Assembly (NCBI GenBank): GCA_910586285.1
Contig: CAJUGR010000075.1
Span: 1 to 9,638 of the forward strand
Direction of reading: 5' to 3'
Length of the DNA stretch: 9,638 bases
From: an uncultured Erysipelotrichaceae bacterium
GTDB lineage: Bacteria; Bacillota_I; Bacilli_A; Erysipelotrichales; Erysipelotrichaceae
The translations under genes were made by a program, and so were the position numbers. This document shows, in pieces, positions 1-6,540 of this stretch (positions within the stretch are counted from its first letter, which is position 1; the number at the start of each line of letters is the position of its first letter). A model generated the notes under the pieces. The model was not told the origin of the DNA. It made no database searches and worked only from the letters and a program-made list of their open reading frames with translations.

Positions 1-2
1 CT

Positions 3-917
3 ATCACGATGGAAACCCTTTGGGGAGATGAACGTCTGCATGCTTATCAGGGAGATCCATCTTCGAAAACGATCGGCTGTGTTTATACGGTAAGCGGTAT
101 CGAGAGTATCAACTGCGGCATACAAAATGACTTGGGAAAAACAACCCTTATGGAGGCAGTCAATCAAAATCCCGCCGCATTTGGATTGCTGGCGGGTGAA
201 GAATATCCCCTCATTATTGCCTTTGATTCTTGCGCACAGGATGTCAGTTTTCAAATTCATCCAACCGATGCCTATGCTAAGGAACAATTGCATCTGCCTT
301 ATGGGAAAAGCGAAGCCTGGTATTTTATAGAGAAGCCTACACATGGCTGGGTATATGGCGAAAATGTGACTGGATGCAAAAAAGCTGTTGAAGAAGCATT
401 GCAGAAAAAAGACTTTCACGATGTCATGGGACATATCCCGGTTGAAAACGAAGATATTGTTTACATTCGCTGTGGAACGATGCATGCCTTGACCAAAGGT
501 TCTTTGATTTATGAAATTCAGCAATCCACAAACATAACCTATCGTTTATACGACTATGAACGAAAGGACAAATACGGTCACACAAGACCGATTCATACAA
601 AGGAAGCGTTGGAGAATCTCGATTCCTCATTAAAGGTGGAAAAACAAAGACTTTCCATTGGTGCCAGCTTTGATCAGCGCGAGTTTTCTTTGCAACATAT
701 CCAGTTATCAAACAGCTATACCAACACCCATTCACTTGCTGCTGCTATTTCGGTAGTTTCCGGGAACCTTATTATAGAGGGCACCACCATTTCTATGGGG
801 GGCAGCGTGCTGGTAATGCCAAAGGAAACCATCCAAATTGAAGGAAGTGCAGAATGCATCATTGCCACACCGCATGCCTATTGGCGTACATCAAAGACCA
901 CTCCTCAATCGCAATGA
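3..917 (+). CDS. manA: Mannose-6-phosphate isomerase, class I type (5' end outside the window)
   Basis: This enzyme interconverts mannose 6-phosphate and fructose 6-phosphate in the cytoplasm, using one zinc ion held in a cupin fold. The frame is open to the left edge. Compared with my memory of Bacillus ManA (about 315 residues), about a dozen N-terminal residues lie outside, so the ATG at 9 is probably internal. Counting from that ATG, the zinc-site residues appear as H84 in QIHPTD, E102 in GKSEAWY and H159 in CGTMHALTKG. The EIQQSTNITYRLYDY block (about 169-183) is typical of the family, and a second cupin-like half fills the C-terminal 80 residues. It ends with TGA at 915. No terminator hairpin is visible just after it, and the downstream DNA is decayed. 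The family call is firm; the true start cannot be seen. Confidence 0.93.
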   Translation: MTMETLWGDERLHAYQGDPSSKTIGCVYTVSGIESINCGIQNDLGKTTLMEAVNQNPAAFGLLAGEEYPLIIAFDSCAQDVSFQIHPTDAYAKEQLHLPYGKSEAWYFIEKPTHGWVYGENVTGCKKAVEEALQKKDFHDVMGHIPVENEDIVYIRCGTMHALTKGSLIYEIQQSTNITYRLYDYERKDKYGHTRPIHTKEALENLDSSLKVEKQRLSIGASFDQREFSLQHIQLSNSYTNTHSLAAAISVVSGNLIIEGTTISMGGSVLVMPKETIQIEGSAECIIATPHAYWRTSKTTPQSQ

Positions 918-945
918 TAGGACAAGCAGATTCTGTATCTTTTAG

Positions 946-1194
946 GCAGAAACCGGGAATGCCGTTAAAGTAGAAAGGGATACCATGGATGGCCTATCTC
1001 TTATACAAGAAGATAGCAGATTTAAAGTGTGTAATGGTGAAGAAGATATTTTATAAGGAATCTTTATCTCCGAAGACGCATATAAGGAGTATTTACAAGT
1101 AAAAGAATAGTCTGGGATTACTTTGATTGAAGATAAAGAAAAGAACGGTAATTTCAATTTTCTATACGAATTAGAGGAGAATGATGGTACATAG
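946..1194 (+). pseudogene. Decayed reading frame of unknown family, interrupted by stops
   Basis: One frame across this stretch reads like real protein: an opening AETGNAVKVERDTMDG, then GIFISEDAYKEYLQVKE, then SGITLIEDKEKNGNFNFLYE. It is broken by TAA at 1054, TAG at 1108 and TAG at 1192, with no frameshift needed between them. An upstream piece in another frame (DKQILYLLGRN, from about 921) may be the earlier part of the same protein, joined by an indel. The peptide is acidic and hydrophilic and shows no transmembrane segment or motif that I recognise. It has no clear start codon or ribosome site. I infer the remnant of an accessory gene between manA and ffh. The function is unknown. Confidence 0.5.
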
Positions 1195-1225
1195 GATAAT
1201 CAATAATCATAAACAATCGTATTCT

Positions 1226-1357
1226 TCAACTGCACATAACATTAGGAATCAACTCTTTTCTGTCATGGAAATCGTTCCCGATGACCTCGTTCAATCTGTT
1301 TTGTAACAGACGAATGCATTTAAGCTTCTTATTACTTGTACATCCTAAGTCCGGCAT
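1226..1357 (-). other. Weak reverse-strand 43-codon frame, possibly a gene fragment
   Basis: A short reverse-strand frame begins with ATG (complement of 1355-1357) and ends with TGA. It encodes a basic, Cys-containing peptide whose middle, KLKCIRLLQNRLNEVIGNDF, looks helical and protein-like. No good ribosome site precedes it and I recognise no family. A perfect 6-bp inverted repeat with a 4-base loop (TCTGTT/AACAGA, 1295-1310) lies inside it. It could be a fragment of a helix-turn-helix or mobile-element protein, or a chance frame. The rest of the gap (1195-1402) shows nothing else I can name. Confidence 0.2.
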
Positions 1358-1402
1358 GTTATAGTTATTTTATTGCCTTTGACTGAAATGAATATGTTTT
1401 GC

Positions 1403-1431
1403 TTTTAAGGATACAAGGGATATGCTATAAT
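1403..1431 (+). promoter_or_regulatory. Promoter of ffh with extended -10
   Basis: A perfect TATAAT (1426-1431) is preceded by TGC, giving an extended -10. A poor -35 candidate, TTTTAA (1403-1408), sits 17 bases upstream. Transcription would start near 1438, leaving a leader of about 40 bases before ffh. The weak -35 is offset by the TGn motif, as is usual for extended -10 promoters. Confidence 0.7.
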
Positions 1432-1477
1432 GAAATCGTTATATTGATGAAATAATACGCAGAAGGGTTGTGGAAAA

Positions 1478-2875
1478 ATGGCGTTTGAATCATTAAGCGA
1501 GCGCATGACAAAAGCGTTTCGTAATATTACGGGTAAAGGAAAATTAACCGAAAAAAACATGAACGAAATGTTGCGCGAAGTTCGGATGTCGCTGTTGGAA
1601 GCGGATGTCAATTATCGCGTAGTAAAGGATTTTATTGAACGAGTAAAAGAAAAATCGCTCGGTACGGAGGTTATGACTGCGATCAATCCGGGACAGCTGG
1701 TGGTAAAAATCGTTCATGATGAAATCGTAGATTTACTGGGGACGCAAGATGCGCCGTTAAATTATCGCACAAGCGGAATCACTACCATCATGATGGTAGG
1801 TCTTCAAGGTACCGGTAAAACGACGGCATCCGCAAAGATTGCCAATGTGATTAAAAAGAAACAGAACCGCAAACCACTGTTGGTGGCTTGCGATATCATC
1901 CGACCGGCAGCCATTGAACAGTTGGTGACGTTAGGTGGAACGATTGGTGTGGAAGTATTCACACTCGGGGTGGAGACCTCGGCACTGGAAACAGCGCGTC
2001 AGGCATTGGCTTATGCAAAAGAACACCAATATGATACGGTAATTTTCGATACCGCCGGACGTCTGCACATTGATGAGGAATTAATGCAGGAGTTATCGGA
2101 TATCCAGGCGACAATACACCCGGATGATATTTTATTAACAGTGGATGCCATGACCGGTCAGGATATCGTCAACGTTGCGCAAAGCTTCCATGAACAACTG
2201 GATGTGACGGGTTTGGTATTGACCAAACTGGACGGTGATTCCCGTGGCGGCGGTATATTATCGGTTCGTACCATCACACAAGTACCGGTAAAATTTGTCG
2301 GACTAGGTGAAAAGATTGATGATTTGGATGTATTCCATCCCGATCGTATGGCCGATCGTATTTTGGGAATGGGCGATATTGTCACTTTGGTGGAACAGGC
2401 ACAGGAAAAGATGGATATGGAACAAGGTGCCAAATCCGCAAAACGAATGATGAACGGCCAATTCACTTTGGAAGATATGCTGGTTCAATTCGCACAGATT
2501 AAACGTATGGGATCCTTAGGCGGAGTTATGAAAATGTTGCCGGGGTTTTCACAGATGTCCAATCAAATCAATGAAGAGAAAGCTGAGAACACGATGAAAA
2601 TGCGTGAGGCGATCATTTTGAGTATGACCAAGGAAGAACGACTGAATCCCTCACTCCTAAAAGCTTCCCGAAAGAATCGTATTGCCAAAGGATCAGGAAC
2701 AAAGGTACAGGATGTCAATCGTCTCTTATCCGAATTTGAAAAGATGAAACAAATGATGAAACAGATGTCTAAAATGTCCGGCGGCAAGATGCCGATGGGC
2801 ATGGGAAATATGAAAGGCATGGGTAAAATGCGTGGTTTTCCCGGTATGGGAATGGGAAAGAAAGGTTGGCGCTGA
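1478..2875 (+). CDS. ffh: Signal recognition particle protein Ffh (SRP54 GTPase)
   Basis: Ffh binds 4.5S/6S RNA and signal sequences emerging from the ribosome, and carries the complex to the receptor FtsY at the membrane. The 465 residues show the full N-G-M layout: N domain about 1-85, and G domain with P-loop GLQGTGKTT (108-116), DIIRPAA (139-145), DTAGR (191-195), TKLDGDSRGGG (249-259) and closing GLGEK (275-279). The methionine-rich M domain runs from about 300 and ends in a tail of Gly-Met-Lys steps (about 430-465). The start at 1478 follows a modest GAAGGG/GTGGA site and matches the family N-terminus. It has its own extended -10 promoter. The small regulator ylxM that precedes ffh in many Firmicutes is absent, and decayed sequence lies there instead. 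Confidence 0.98.
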   Translation: MAFESLSERMTKAFRNITGKGKLTEKNMNEMLREVRMSLLEADVNYRVVKDFIERVKEKSLGTEVMTAINPGQLVVKIVHDEIVDLLGTQDAPLNYRTSGITTIMMVGLQGTGKTTASAKIANVIKKKQNRKPLLVACDIIRPAAIEQLVTLGGTIGVEVFTLGVETSALETARQALAYAKEHQYDTVIFDTAGRLHIDEELMQELSDIQATIHPDDILLTVDAMTGQDIVNVAQSFHEQLDVTGLVLTKLDGDSRGGGILSVRTITQVPVKFVGLGEKIDDLDVFHPDRMADRILGMGDIVTLVEQAQEKMDMEQGAKSAKRMMNGQFTLEDMLVQFAQIKRMGSLGGVMKMLPGFSQMSNQINEEKAENTMKMREAIILSMTKEERLNPSLLKASRKNRIAKGSGTKVQDVNRLLSEFEKMKQMMKQMSKMSGGKMPMGMGNMKGMGKMRGFPGMGMGKKGWR

Positions 2876-2884
2876 TATTTTGTT

Positions 2885-2910
2885 GGTGTTAAGGAAAAAT
2901 ACTTGACACC
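2885..2910. repeat. Inverted repeat overlapping the rpsP -35 box
   Basis: GGTGTTAAG (2885-2893) and CTTGACACC (2902-2910) form a 9-bp inverted repeat with one T-G wobble and an 8-base A-rich loop. The right arm contains the TTGACA -35 box of the rpsP promoter. No T-run follows, so it is a poor intrinsic terminator for ffh. It could be an operator, a 3'-end stabilising hairpin for the ffh transcript, or chance. Confidence 0.4.
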
Positions 2911-2930
2911 CAGTAAATGTATGGTATAAT
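2903..2930 (+). promoter_or_regulatory. Strong sigma-A promoter of rpsP
   Basis: Consensus TTGACA (2903-2908) is separated by 16 bases from consensus TATAAT (2925-2930), with TG at 2922-2923 giving an extended -10. This is the best promoter in the window. The start site would be near 2937, and the transcript soon reaches a perfect AGGAGG (2956-2961) placed 9 bases before rpsP. Ribosomal protein supply therefore does not depend on read-through from ffh. Confidence 0.9.
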
Positions 2931-2970
2931 GATACACGTTTGAAGTGATATTAATAGGAGGAAAATACTC

Positions 2971-3243
2971 ATGGCAGTAAAACTAAGATTGAAAAGAATG
3001 GGTAAAAAAGGAAAACCCTTTTACCGTATTGTAGCGGCCGATTCTCGTTATCCGCGTGATGGCCGTATTATTGAAAGCATCGGTACTTATAATCCGACGA
3101 CAGATCCGGCCGAAATTACTCTGAATAACGAATTGGCAGAAAAATGGCTGAAAAACGGAGCGCAGCCTTCTGATACGGTACGCAGTATTTTATCGAAGCA
3201 CGGTATCATGAAGAAATTGCACGAAGAAAAGAACGCGAAATAG
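2971..3243 (+). CDS. rpsP: 30S ribosomal protein S16
   Basis: S16 is a primary 16S rRNA-binding protein needed for 30S assembly. The 90-residue product has the standard N-terminus (AVKLRLKRMGKKGKPFYRIV), the conserved DSRYPRDGRIIESIGTYNP block (about 24-42), and the WLKNGAQPSDTV stretch (about 59-70). Length and basic character match the family. The start is fixed by AGGAGG nine bases upstream. It ends with TAG two bases before khpA, so the two genes are one transcription unit, followed by the hairpin terminator near 3500. Confidence 0.98.
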   Translation: MAVKLRLKRMGKKGKPFYRIVAADSRYPRDGRIIESIGTYNPTTDPAEITLNNELAEKWLKNGAQPSDTVRSILSKHGIMKKLHEEKNAK

Positions 3244-3245
3244 TT

Positions 3246-3509
3246 ATGGTTGATTACGAAACGGTCGTAATGGATCTGGTAAGACCGATGGTTGAAGATA
3301 AGGAAAGCCTTTCCGTAAAGTTGATGCCTTCTTTGGATGAGCATGAGATTCTCGTTTACGTTTACGCGAACAGTGATGATGTAGCACGTTTGATCGGACG
3401 TAAAGGAAATATGGCTTCCGCAATCCGTCATATGATGTCGGTTGCTTCTCGCAAGGAAGAAGGCAAACGCATCAATATTAAGTTTGAATCGTATGGAGAT
3501 GCGCTGTAA
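3246..3509 (+). CDS. khpA: KH-domain RNA-binding protein KhpA (YlqC)
   Basis: KhpA is a small cytoplasmic KH-domain RNA-binding protein that pairs with KhpB (Jag/EloR) in Firmicutes and affects cell elongation and small-RNA biology. This 87-residue protein contains the KH signature IGRKGN (about 50-55, the GxxG loop) and the closing RINIKFES. No clear Shine-Dalgarno site precedes the ATG at 3246; with only two bases after the rpsP stop, it is probably translated by coupling to rpsP. The stop codon lies in the loop of the following terminator hairpin, so the last codons form part of its 5' arm. In Bacillus ylqD usually follows; here rimM does. Confidence 0.95.
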   Translation: MVDYETVVMDLVRPMVEDKESLSVKLMPSLDEHEILVYVYANSDDVARLIGRKGNMASAIRHMMSVASRKEEGKRINIKFESYGDAL

Positions 3510-3524
3510 AACGCATCTTTTTTT
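3497..3524 (+). terminator. Intrinsic terminator overlapping the khpA 3' end
   Basis: AGATGCG (3497-3503) pairs with CGCATCT (3512-3518), a 7-bp perfect stem with an 8-base loop containing the khpA stop codon, followed by a run of seven T (3518-3524). The rimM ribosome site begins at once (GAGGTG at 3525). Translating ribosomes reaching the khpA stop would cover the 5' arm, so termination may depend on translation. I see no convincing separate promoter for rimM, so some read-through is likely. Confidence 0.8.
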
Positions 3525-3535
3525 GAGGTGAAATT

Positions 3536-4033
3536 ATGGAATACAGAACAATCGGAATGGTGATCGGCACTCATGGAATCAAGGGAGAAATTAAAGTGAA
3601 AGCGCGAACAGACTTTGTCGAAGAACGTTTTGCGCCGGGAAAAAAAGTTTATACAGAACTAAATGGTCAAATGCAAGAGTGGCATATTGAAAGGGCACGG
3701 CCGCACAAAGGAGTGTTGTTAGTAAAACTGGCGGAAATTAATGATATCAATGATGTGGAAACATGGCGCGGTACGCGTTTGTGTATTGATTCTGATCAGT
3801 TACAGCCTCTGGATGATGATGAAATCTATTACCACGATTTATTGCATATGCAGGTAGAGACAAGTGATCATCAACCATTGGGTGAAGTGGCGGAGTTGTT
3901 AGAAGGTGGGAAACAGTTGATCTTGCGTGTGCGTGGAGATCGGGAAGTACTGATTCCCTATGTGAAGGCATTTATCTTGCAGGTGGATCAGGAACAACGT
4001 CGTTTGATTGTGAATTTGTTGGAGGGAATGTGA
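3536..4033 (+). CDS. rimM: Ribosome maturation factor RimM
   Basis: RimM assists assembly of the 30S head, binding S19 and acting on 16S rRNA late in maturation. The 165-residue protein has the usual two domains: an N-terminal beta barrel starting YRTIGMVIGTHGIKGEIKVK (THGIKGE is the family signature, about 12-18), and a C-terminal PRC barrel (about 93-165) with YYHDLLHMQV, LGEVAELLEGG and VLIPYVKAFI. The start at 3536 has GAGGTG six bases upstream, just past the khpA terminator. The stop TGA shares its A with the trmD start. Adjacency to rpsP and trmD is the classical arrangement. Confidence 0.96.
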   Translation: MEYRTIGMVIGTHGIKGEIKVKARTDFVEERFAPGKKVYTELNGQMQEWHIERARPHKGVLLVKLAEINDINDVETWRGTRLCIDSDQLQPLDDDEIYYHDLLHMQVETSDHQPLGEVAELLEGGKQLILRVRGDREVLIPYVKAFILQVDQEQRRLIVNLLEGM

Positions 4034-4761
4034 TGAAGATTACGGTATGTACTTTATTTCCTGAATACTTTGATCGTTTCGTTACCACCTCTATTATCAA
4101 ACGCGCCATTGACGCCGGAAAGATTGAGTTTAACTGCGTGGATTATCGAACGTTTACCACCGATAAGCATCATCACGTGGATGATACACCGTGTGGAGGT
4201 GGTGCCGGTATGGTCTTGATGTGCCAGCCGATTATTGATTGTCTGAAAGCCATACGCAGTGAAAACTCATTGGTTGTGATGCTGACGCCTCAGGGTCAAC
4301 CCTTTCATCAAAGCACAGCACATCAACTGGCCAAAGTCGATCATCTGATTTTATTATGCGGTCATTATGAGGGTTTCGATGAACGCATCCGCAGTTATGT
4401 GGATAAGGAAGTTTCATTGGGTGATTTTGTATTAACCGGAGGGGAGCCGGCCGCAATGGTCATCAGTGATGCAATTATTCGTTTGGTAGATGGGGTGATT
4501 CTCAGTGATTCGCATGAAGATGATTCTTTCGAAAACGGTTTGTTGGAATATCCGCAATACACAAGACCGGTTGAATATGACGGTCTGAAAGTACCGGAGG
4601 TATTGTTAAGCGGGCATCATGAGAATATTCGCAAATGGCGTTTAAAGGAATCACTGCGCAAAACACTTCATCAGCGTCCGGATTTATTAGCGAAGCGCTC
4701 ATTGAATCGGGAAGAAGCACAACTGATGGAAGAAATTAAGCAGGAAGACGAAAAAAAATAG
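4033..4761 (+). CDS. trmD: tRNA (guanine-N1)-methyltransferase TrmD
   Basis: TrmD transfers a methyl group from S-adenosylmethionine to G37 of tRNAs next to the anticodon, preventing +1 frameshifting. It is a homodimeric SPOUT enzyme with a trefoil knot. The 242-residue protein shows DTPCGGGAGM (51-60), LLCGHYEGFDER (107-118) and SLGDFVLTGGE (128-138). The probable catalytic pair is R150 and D164 (in HEDDSF), and PQYTRP and VPEVLLSG follow. The motif usually reads DTPYGGGAGM, so C54 is a small variation. ATG 4033 is preferred over GTG 4030 because GGAGGG (4021-4026) is then six bases away; it overlaps the rimM stop by one base. The C-terminal tail is highly charged. Confidence 0.97.
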   Translation: MKITVCTLFPEYFDRFVTTSIIKRAIDAGKIEFNCVDYRTFTTDKHHHVDDTPCGGGAGMVLMCQPIIDCLKAIRSENSLVVMLTPQGQPFHQSTAHQLAKVDHLILLCGHYEGFDERIRSYVDKEVSLGDFVLTGGEPAAMVISDAIIRLVDGVILSDSHEDDSFENGLLEYPQYTRPVEYDGLKVPEVLLSGHHENIRKWRLKESLRKTLHQRPDLLAKRSLNREEAQLMEEIKQEDEKK

Positions 4762-4769
4762 AAAAAGTA

Positions 4770-4798
4770 TTTACGCGATTGGTAAAATATGCTATTAT
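4770..4798 (+). promoter_or_regulatory. Promoter of rplS with extended -10
   Basis: TTTACG (4770-4775) lies 17 bases before TATTAT (4793-4798), which is preceded by TGC (4790-4792), an extended -10. The predicted start near 4805 gives a leader of about 95 bases before rplS, long enough for the structured element that follows. The promoter lies just after the trmD stop, so L19 can be made independently of trmD. Confidence 0.65.
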
Positions 4799-4805
4799 TA
4801 TTAAG

Positions 4806-4877
4806 CCTTTTGACATAATAATCAAAGGTACGAAGGTTCCGCTGAACAATGCAACAGGATTCAAGAACCCCAACGTG
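4806..4877 (+). promoter_or_regulatory. Structured rplS leader, candidate L19 autoregulatory leader
   Basis: Two hairpins can be drawn in the leader. The first pairs CCTTT-GA (4806-4813, one bulged T) with TCAAAGG (4822-4828). The second is longer: TACG (4829-4832) pairs with CGTG (4874-4877), then GGTTC (4835-4839) with GAACC (4865-4869) across a small internal loop, topped by CTG/CAG (4842-4844/4855-4857). An L19 leader family is known upstream of rplS in low-G+C Gram-positives and is thought to mediate feedback by L19. I match it by position and foldability, not by a consensus search. It ends shortly before the AAGGAG ribosome site (4890-4895). Confidence 0.5.
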
Positions 4878-4899
4878 TAAAAGTAAGTAAAGGAGCTTG

Positions 4900-5256
4900 A
4901 TGAAAATGAATTTGCAGTTGGTCAATGAAGTAACAAAAAGTCAGTTGAAAAAGGATATTCCGTTTTTCAGAACCGGCAGTACCGTACGGGTACATGTAAA
5001 GATTAAAGAAGGCGACAAATCGCGTATTCAGGTATTTGAAGGATTGGTAATTACCCGTTCCGGCGGTGGAATTAGTGAGATGTTTACGGTTCGTAAGATT
5101 TCCAATCAGATCGGTGTGGAAAGAACATTCCCGCTTCATTCTCCGATCATTGATAAGATTGAAGTGGTTCGTCATGGTAAGGTACGCAGAAATAAACTGT
5201 ACTACTTGCGCGGACGTTCTGGGAAAGCCGCACGTATTAAAGAAATTCGTAAGTAA
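4900..5256 (+). CDS. rplS: 50S ribosomal protein L19
   Basis: L19 sits at the 30S-50S interface of the large subunit. The protein (118 residues from 4900) carries the family core: LVNEVTKSQLKKDIP, VRVHVKIKEG, RIQVFEGLVI, GGGISEMFTVRKIS, VERTFPLHSP and KIEVVRHGKVRR, ending GKAARIKEIRK. Three starts are possible: TTG 4897, ATG 4900 and ATG 4906. AAGGAG ends at 4895, giving 4 bases to 4900 or 10 to 4906. I choose 4900 because the N-terminus then resembles staphylococcal L19 in length, but 4906 is nearly as good. It is expressed from its own promoter and leader and ends at a strong terminator. Confidence 0.97.
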   Translation: MKMNLQLVNEVTKSQLKKDIPFFRTGSTVRVHVKIKEGDKSRIQVFEGLVITRSGGGISEMFTVRKISNQIGVERTFPLHSPIIDKIEVVRHGKVRRNKLYYLRGRSGKAARIKEIRK

Positions 5257-5263
5257 TAAAAAG

Positions 5264-5284
5264 GCCGGGGTTTCCGGCTTTTTT
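5264..5284 (+). terminator. Intrinsic terminator after rplS
   Basis: GCCGG (5264-5268) pairs with CCGGC (5274-5278) around a GGTTT loop, followed by six T. An A-run before the stem can pair with the T-run and extend it. It starts eight bases after the rplS stop and only about 20 bases before the first lepB, which has no obvious promoter of its own, so partial read-through probably feeds the peptidase genes. Confidence 0.85.
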
Positions 5285-5305
5285 GCTAAGCAAGGAGGAA
5301 GCATC

Positions 5306-5890
5306 ATGGAACGCAATCAGCTTGGTAAGCGGATTCTGTTAGAATTGTTTGACCTATTAAAAGTATTTGTGATCTGTTATATCGTGGTCATTGTACTGAC
5401 GAATTACGTTGTGAAGCCGATTCGGGTGGAAGGGAGCAGTATGTACCCGACATTAAAAGATGGTGAATTCGGATTAACCAATGTTTTCAGTGTGAAGTTT
5501 CAAAGTGTAAATCGCTATGATGTGGTTATTATATATAATGAAGAGCGCGGTGAGTACTGGGTGAAGCGTGTTATCGGACTTCCTGGTGATACGGTTGAAT
5601 CGAAAAAAGATATTCTCTATATCAACAATAAGCCGGTAGAACAACAATTTCTTGATCAAAGCTATGTACAAAGTATGCAGAAAGAAGGACAATTTACTTC
5701 TGATTTTGAGAAAGTCACCTTACAGGAAGGAGAGTACTGGCTGATGGGCGATAATCGTCCTCGCTCTGAGGATAGTCGTATTCACGGTCCGTTTAAAGAA
5801 AGCGAACTGGTAGGAAAAGATGTTATGATTTTATATCCCCTTGATGAAATGAAATATGTTCAATATAGTGAGGAAACAAGTGAGGAGTAA
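5306..5890 (+). CDS. lepB: Signal peptidase I, first copy
   Basis: This membrane serine protease cleaves signal peptides from exported proteins by a Ser-Lys dyad. It has 194 residues with one N-terminal membrane anchor (about 14-36, FDLLKVFVICYIVVIVL) and the catalytic domain outside. S45 in GSSMYPTL is the nucleophile and K87 in YWVKRVIGLPGD the general base; GDNRPRSEDSR (148-158) is the conserved late box. The start at 5306 is fixed by AAGGAGG eight bases upstream; an in-frame extension into rplS is a shadow. It lies just after the rplS terminator, and a second signal peptidase gene follows eight bases after its stop. Confidence 0.96.
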   Translation: MERNQLGKRILLELFDLLKVFVICYIVVIVLTNYVVKPIRVEGSSMYPTLKDGEFGLTNVFSVKFQSVNRYDVVIIYNEERGEYWVKRVIGLPGDTVESKKDILYINNKPVEQQFLDQSYVQSMQKEGQFTSDFEKVTLQEGEYWLMGDNRPRSEDSRIHGPFKESELVGKDVMILYPLDEMKYVQYSEETSEE

Positions 5891-5898
5891 GAGCGCCT

Positions 5899-6480
5899 AT
5901 GGATGAACAGCGGCTTGCCAAAAAAACAAAGCGAGAAAGTTTTCTGTTGGAAACAGTGGATCTATTGCGAATTGTCATCATTATTGTGGTATTGGTCTAT
6001 TTGATTCCGATTTTTGTCGTGCGGCCGGAAACGGTATCTGGAAGAAGCATGCTGCCGACATTAGAAGACGGTGATCGGGGCTTGACTAATATTTTTTCAC
6101 CCTTAATTTTTGGTATTCATCGCTTTGATGTGGTCGCGGTTGTGGAGCCGGAAAGCGGTGATCAATGGGTAAAACGGGTGATTGGTCTGCCCGGAGAAAC
6201 GGTCGCTTATCGCAGTGGTGTACTGTATATTAACGGACAAGCAGTAGAAGAATCATTTTTAAATGATGAATATATCAACGGAACCGGACGTACCCGCAGC
6301 AATTTTACCAATGATATGGCAGAAGTCACCTTGGGTGATAATGAATACTTCTTGGTAGGAGATAATCGACCGGATTCTTACGATTCACGGGCACGAGGAC
6401 CGTTTCAGCGCTCAGATATCATCGGTAAGCATTTTTATGCGTTTTATCCTAATTTTCGCATTGTGACCAATGATGATTGA
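5899..6480 (+). CDS. Signal peptidase I, second copy
   Basis: This is a paralogue of the preceding gene, 193 residues, with the same plan: a basic N-terminus, one membrane segment (about 22-41, rich in Ile and Val), nucleophile S50 in GRSMLPTL, general base K92 in QWVKRVIGLPGE, and late box GDNRPDSYDSR (154-164). All catalytic residues are present, so it should be active. It differs from its neighbour near the active serine (GRSM against GSSM) and in the loop before the late box, which could shift substrate preference. Its ribosome site GAGGAG (5882-5887) is inside the end of the first copy, suggesting coupled translation. No good terminator follows; a 4-bp hairpin at 6514-6527 is too weak. 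Confidence 0.95.
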   Translation: MDEQRLAKKTKRESFLLETVDLLRIVIIIVVLVYLIPIFVVRPETVSGRSMLPTLEDGDRGLTNIFSPLIFGIHRFDVVAVVEPESGDQWVKRVIGLPGETVAYRSGVLYINGQAVEESFLNDEYINGTGRTRSNFTNDMAEVTLGDNEYFLVGDNRPDSYDSRARGPFQRSDIIGKHFYAFYPNFRIVTNDD

Positions 6481-6540
6481 TATTGTTTAGCTTGAATGCG
6501 GAGTCAGATAATCTGCCAATAAAGGCATTTACCAAAATCC

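Noticed and set aside
942..1157. Reverse-strand 71-codon frame
   Set aside because: It is antisense to the better, protein-like forward frame of 946-1194, with no ribosome site or recognised motif.
1295..1310. Perfect 6-bp inverted repeat as a manA terminator
   Set aside because: No T-run follows on either strand and it lies almost 400 bases past manA.
5066..5305. Long in-frame N-terminal extension of the first signal peptidase into rplS
   Set aside because: It is the alternative frame of rplS. The ATG at 5306 has a perfect AAGGAGG and matches the family N-terminus.
4861..5316. Reverse-strand 151-codon frame over rplS
   Set aside because: It is fully antisense to a ribosomal protein gene with a clear promoter, leader and terminator.
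6514..6530. Terminator after the second signal peptidase
   Set aside because: TGCC/GGCA is only a 4-bp stem followed by three T, too weak to call.
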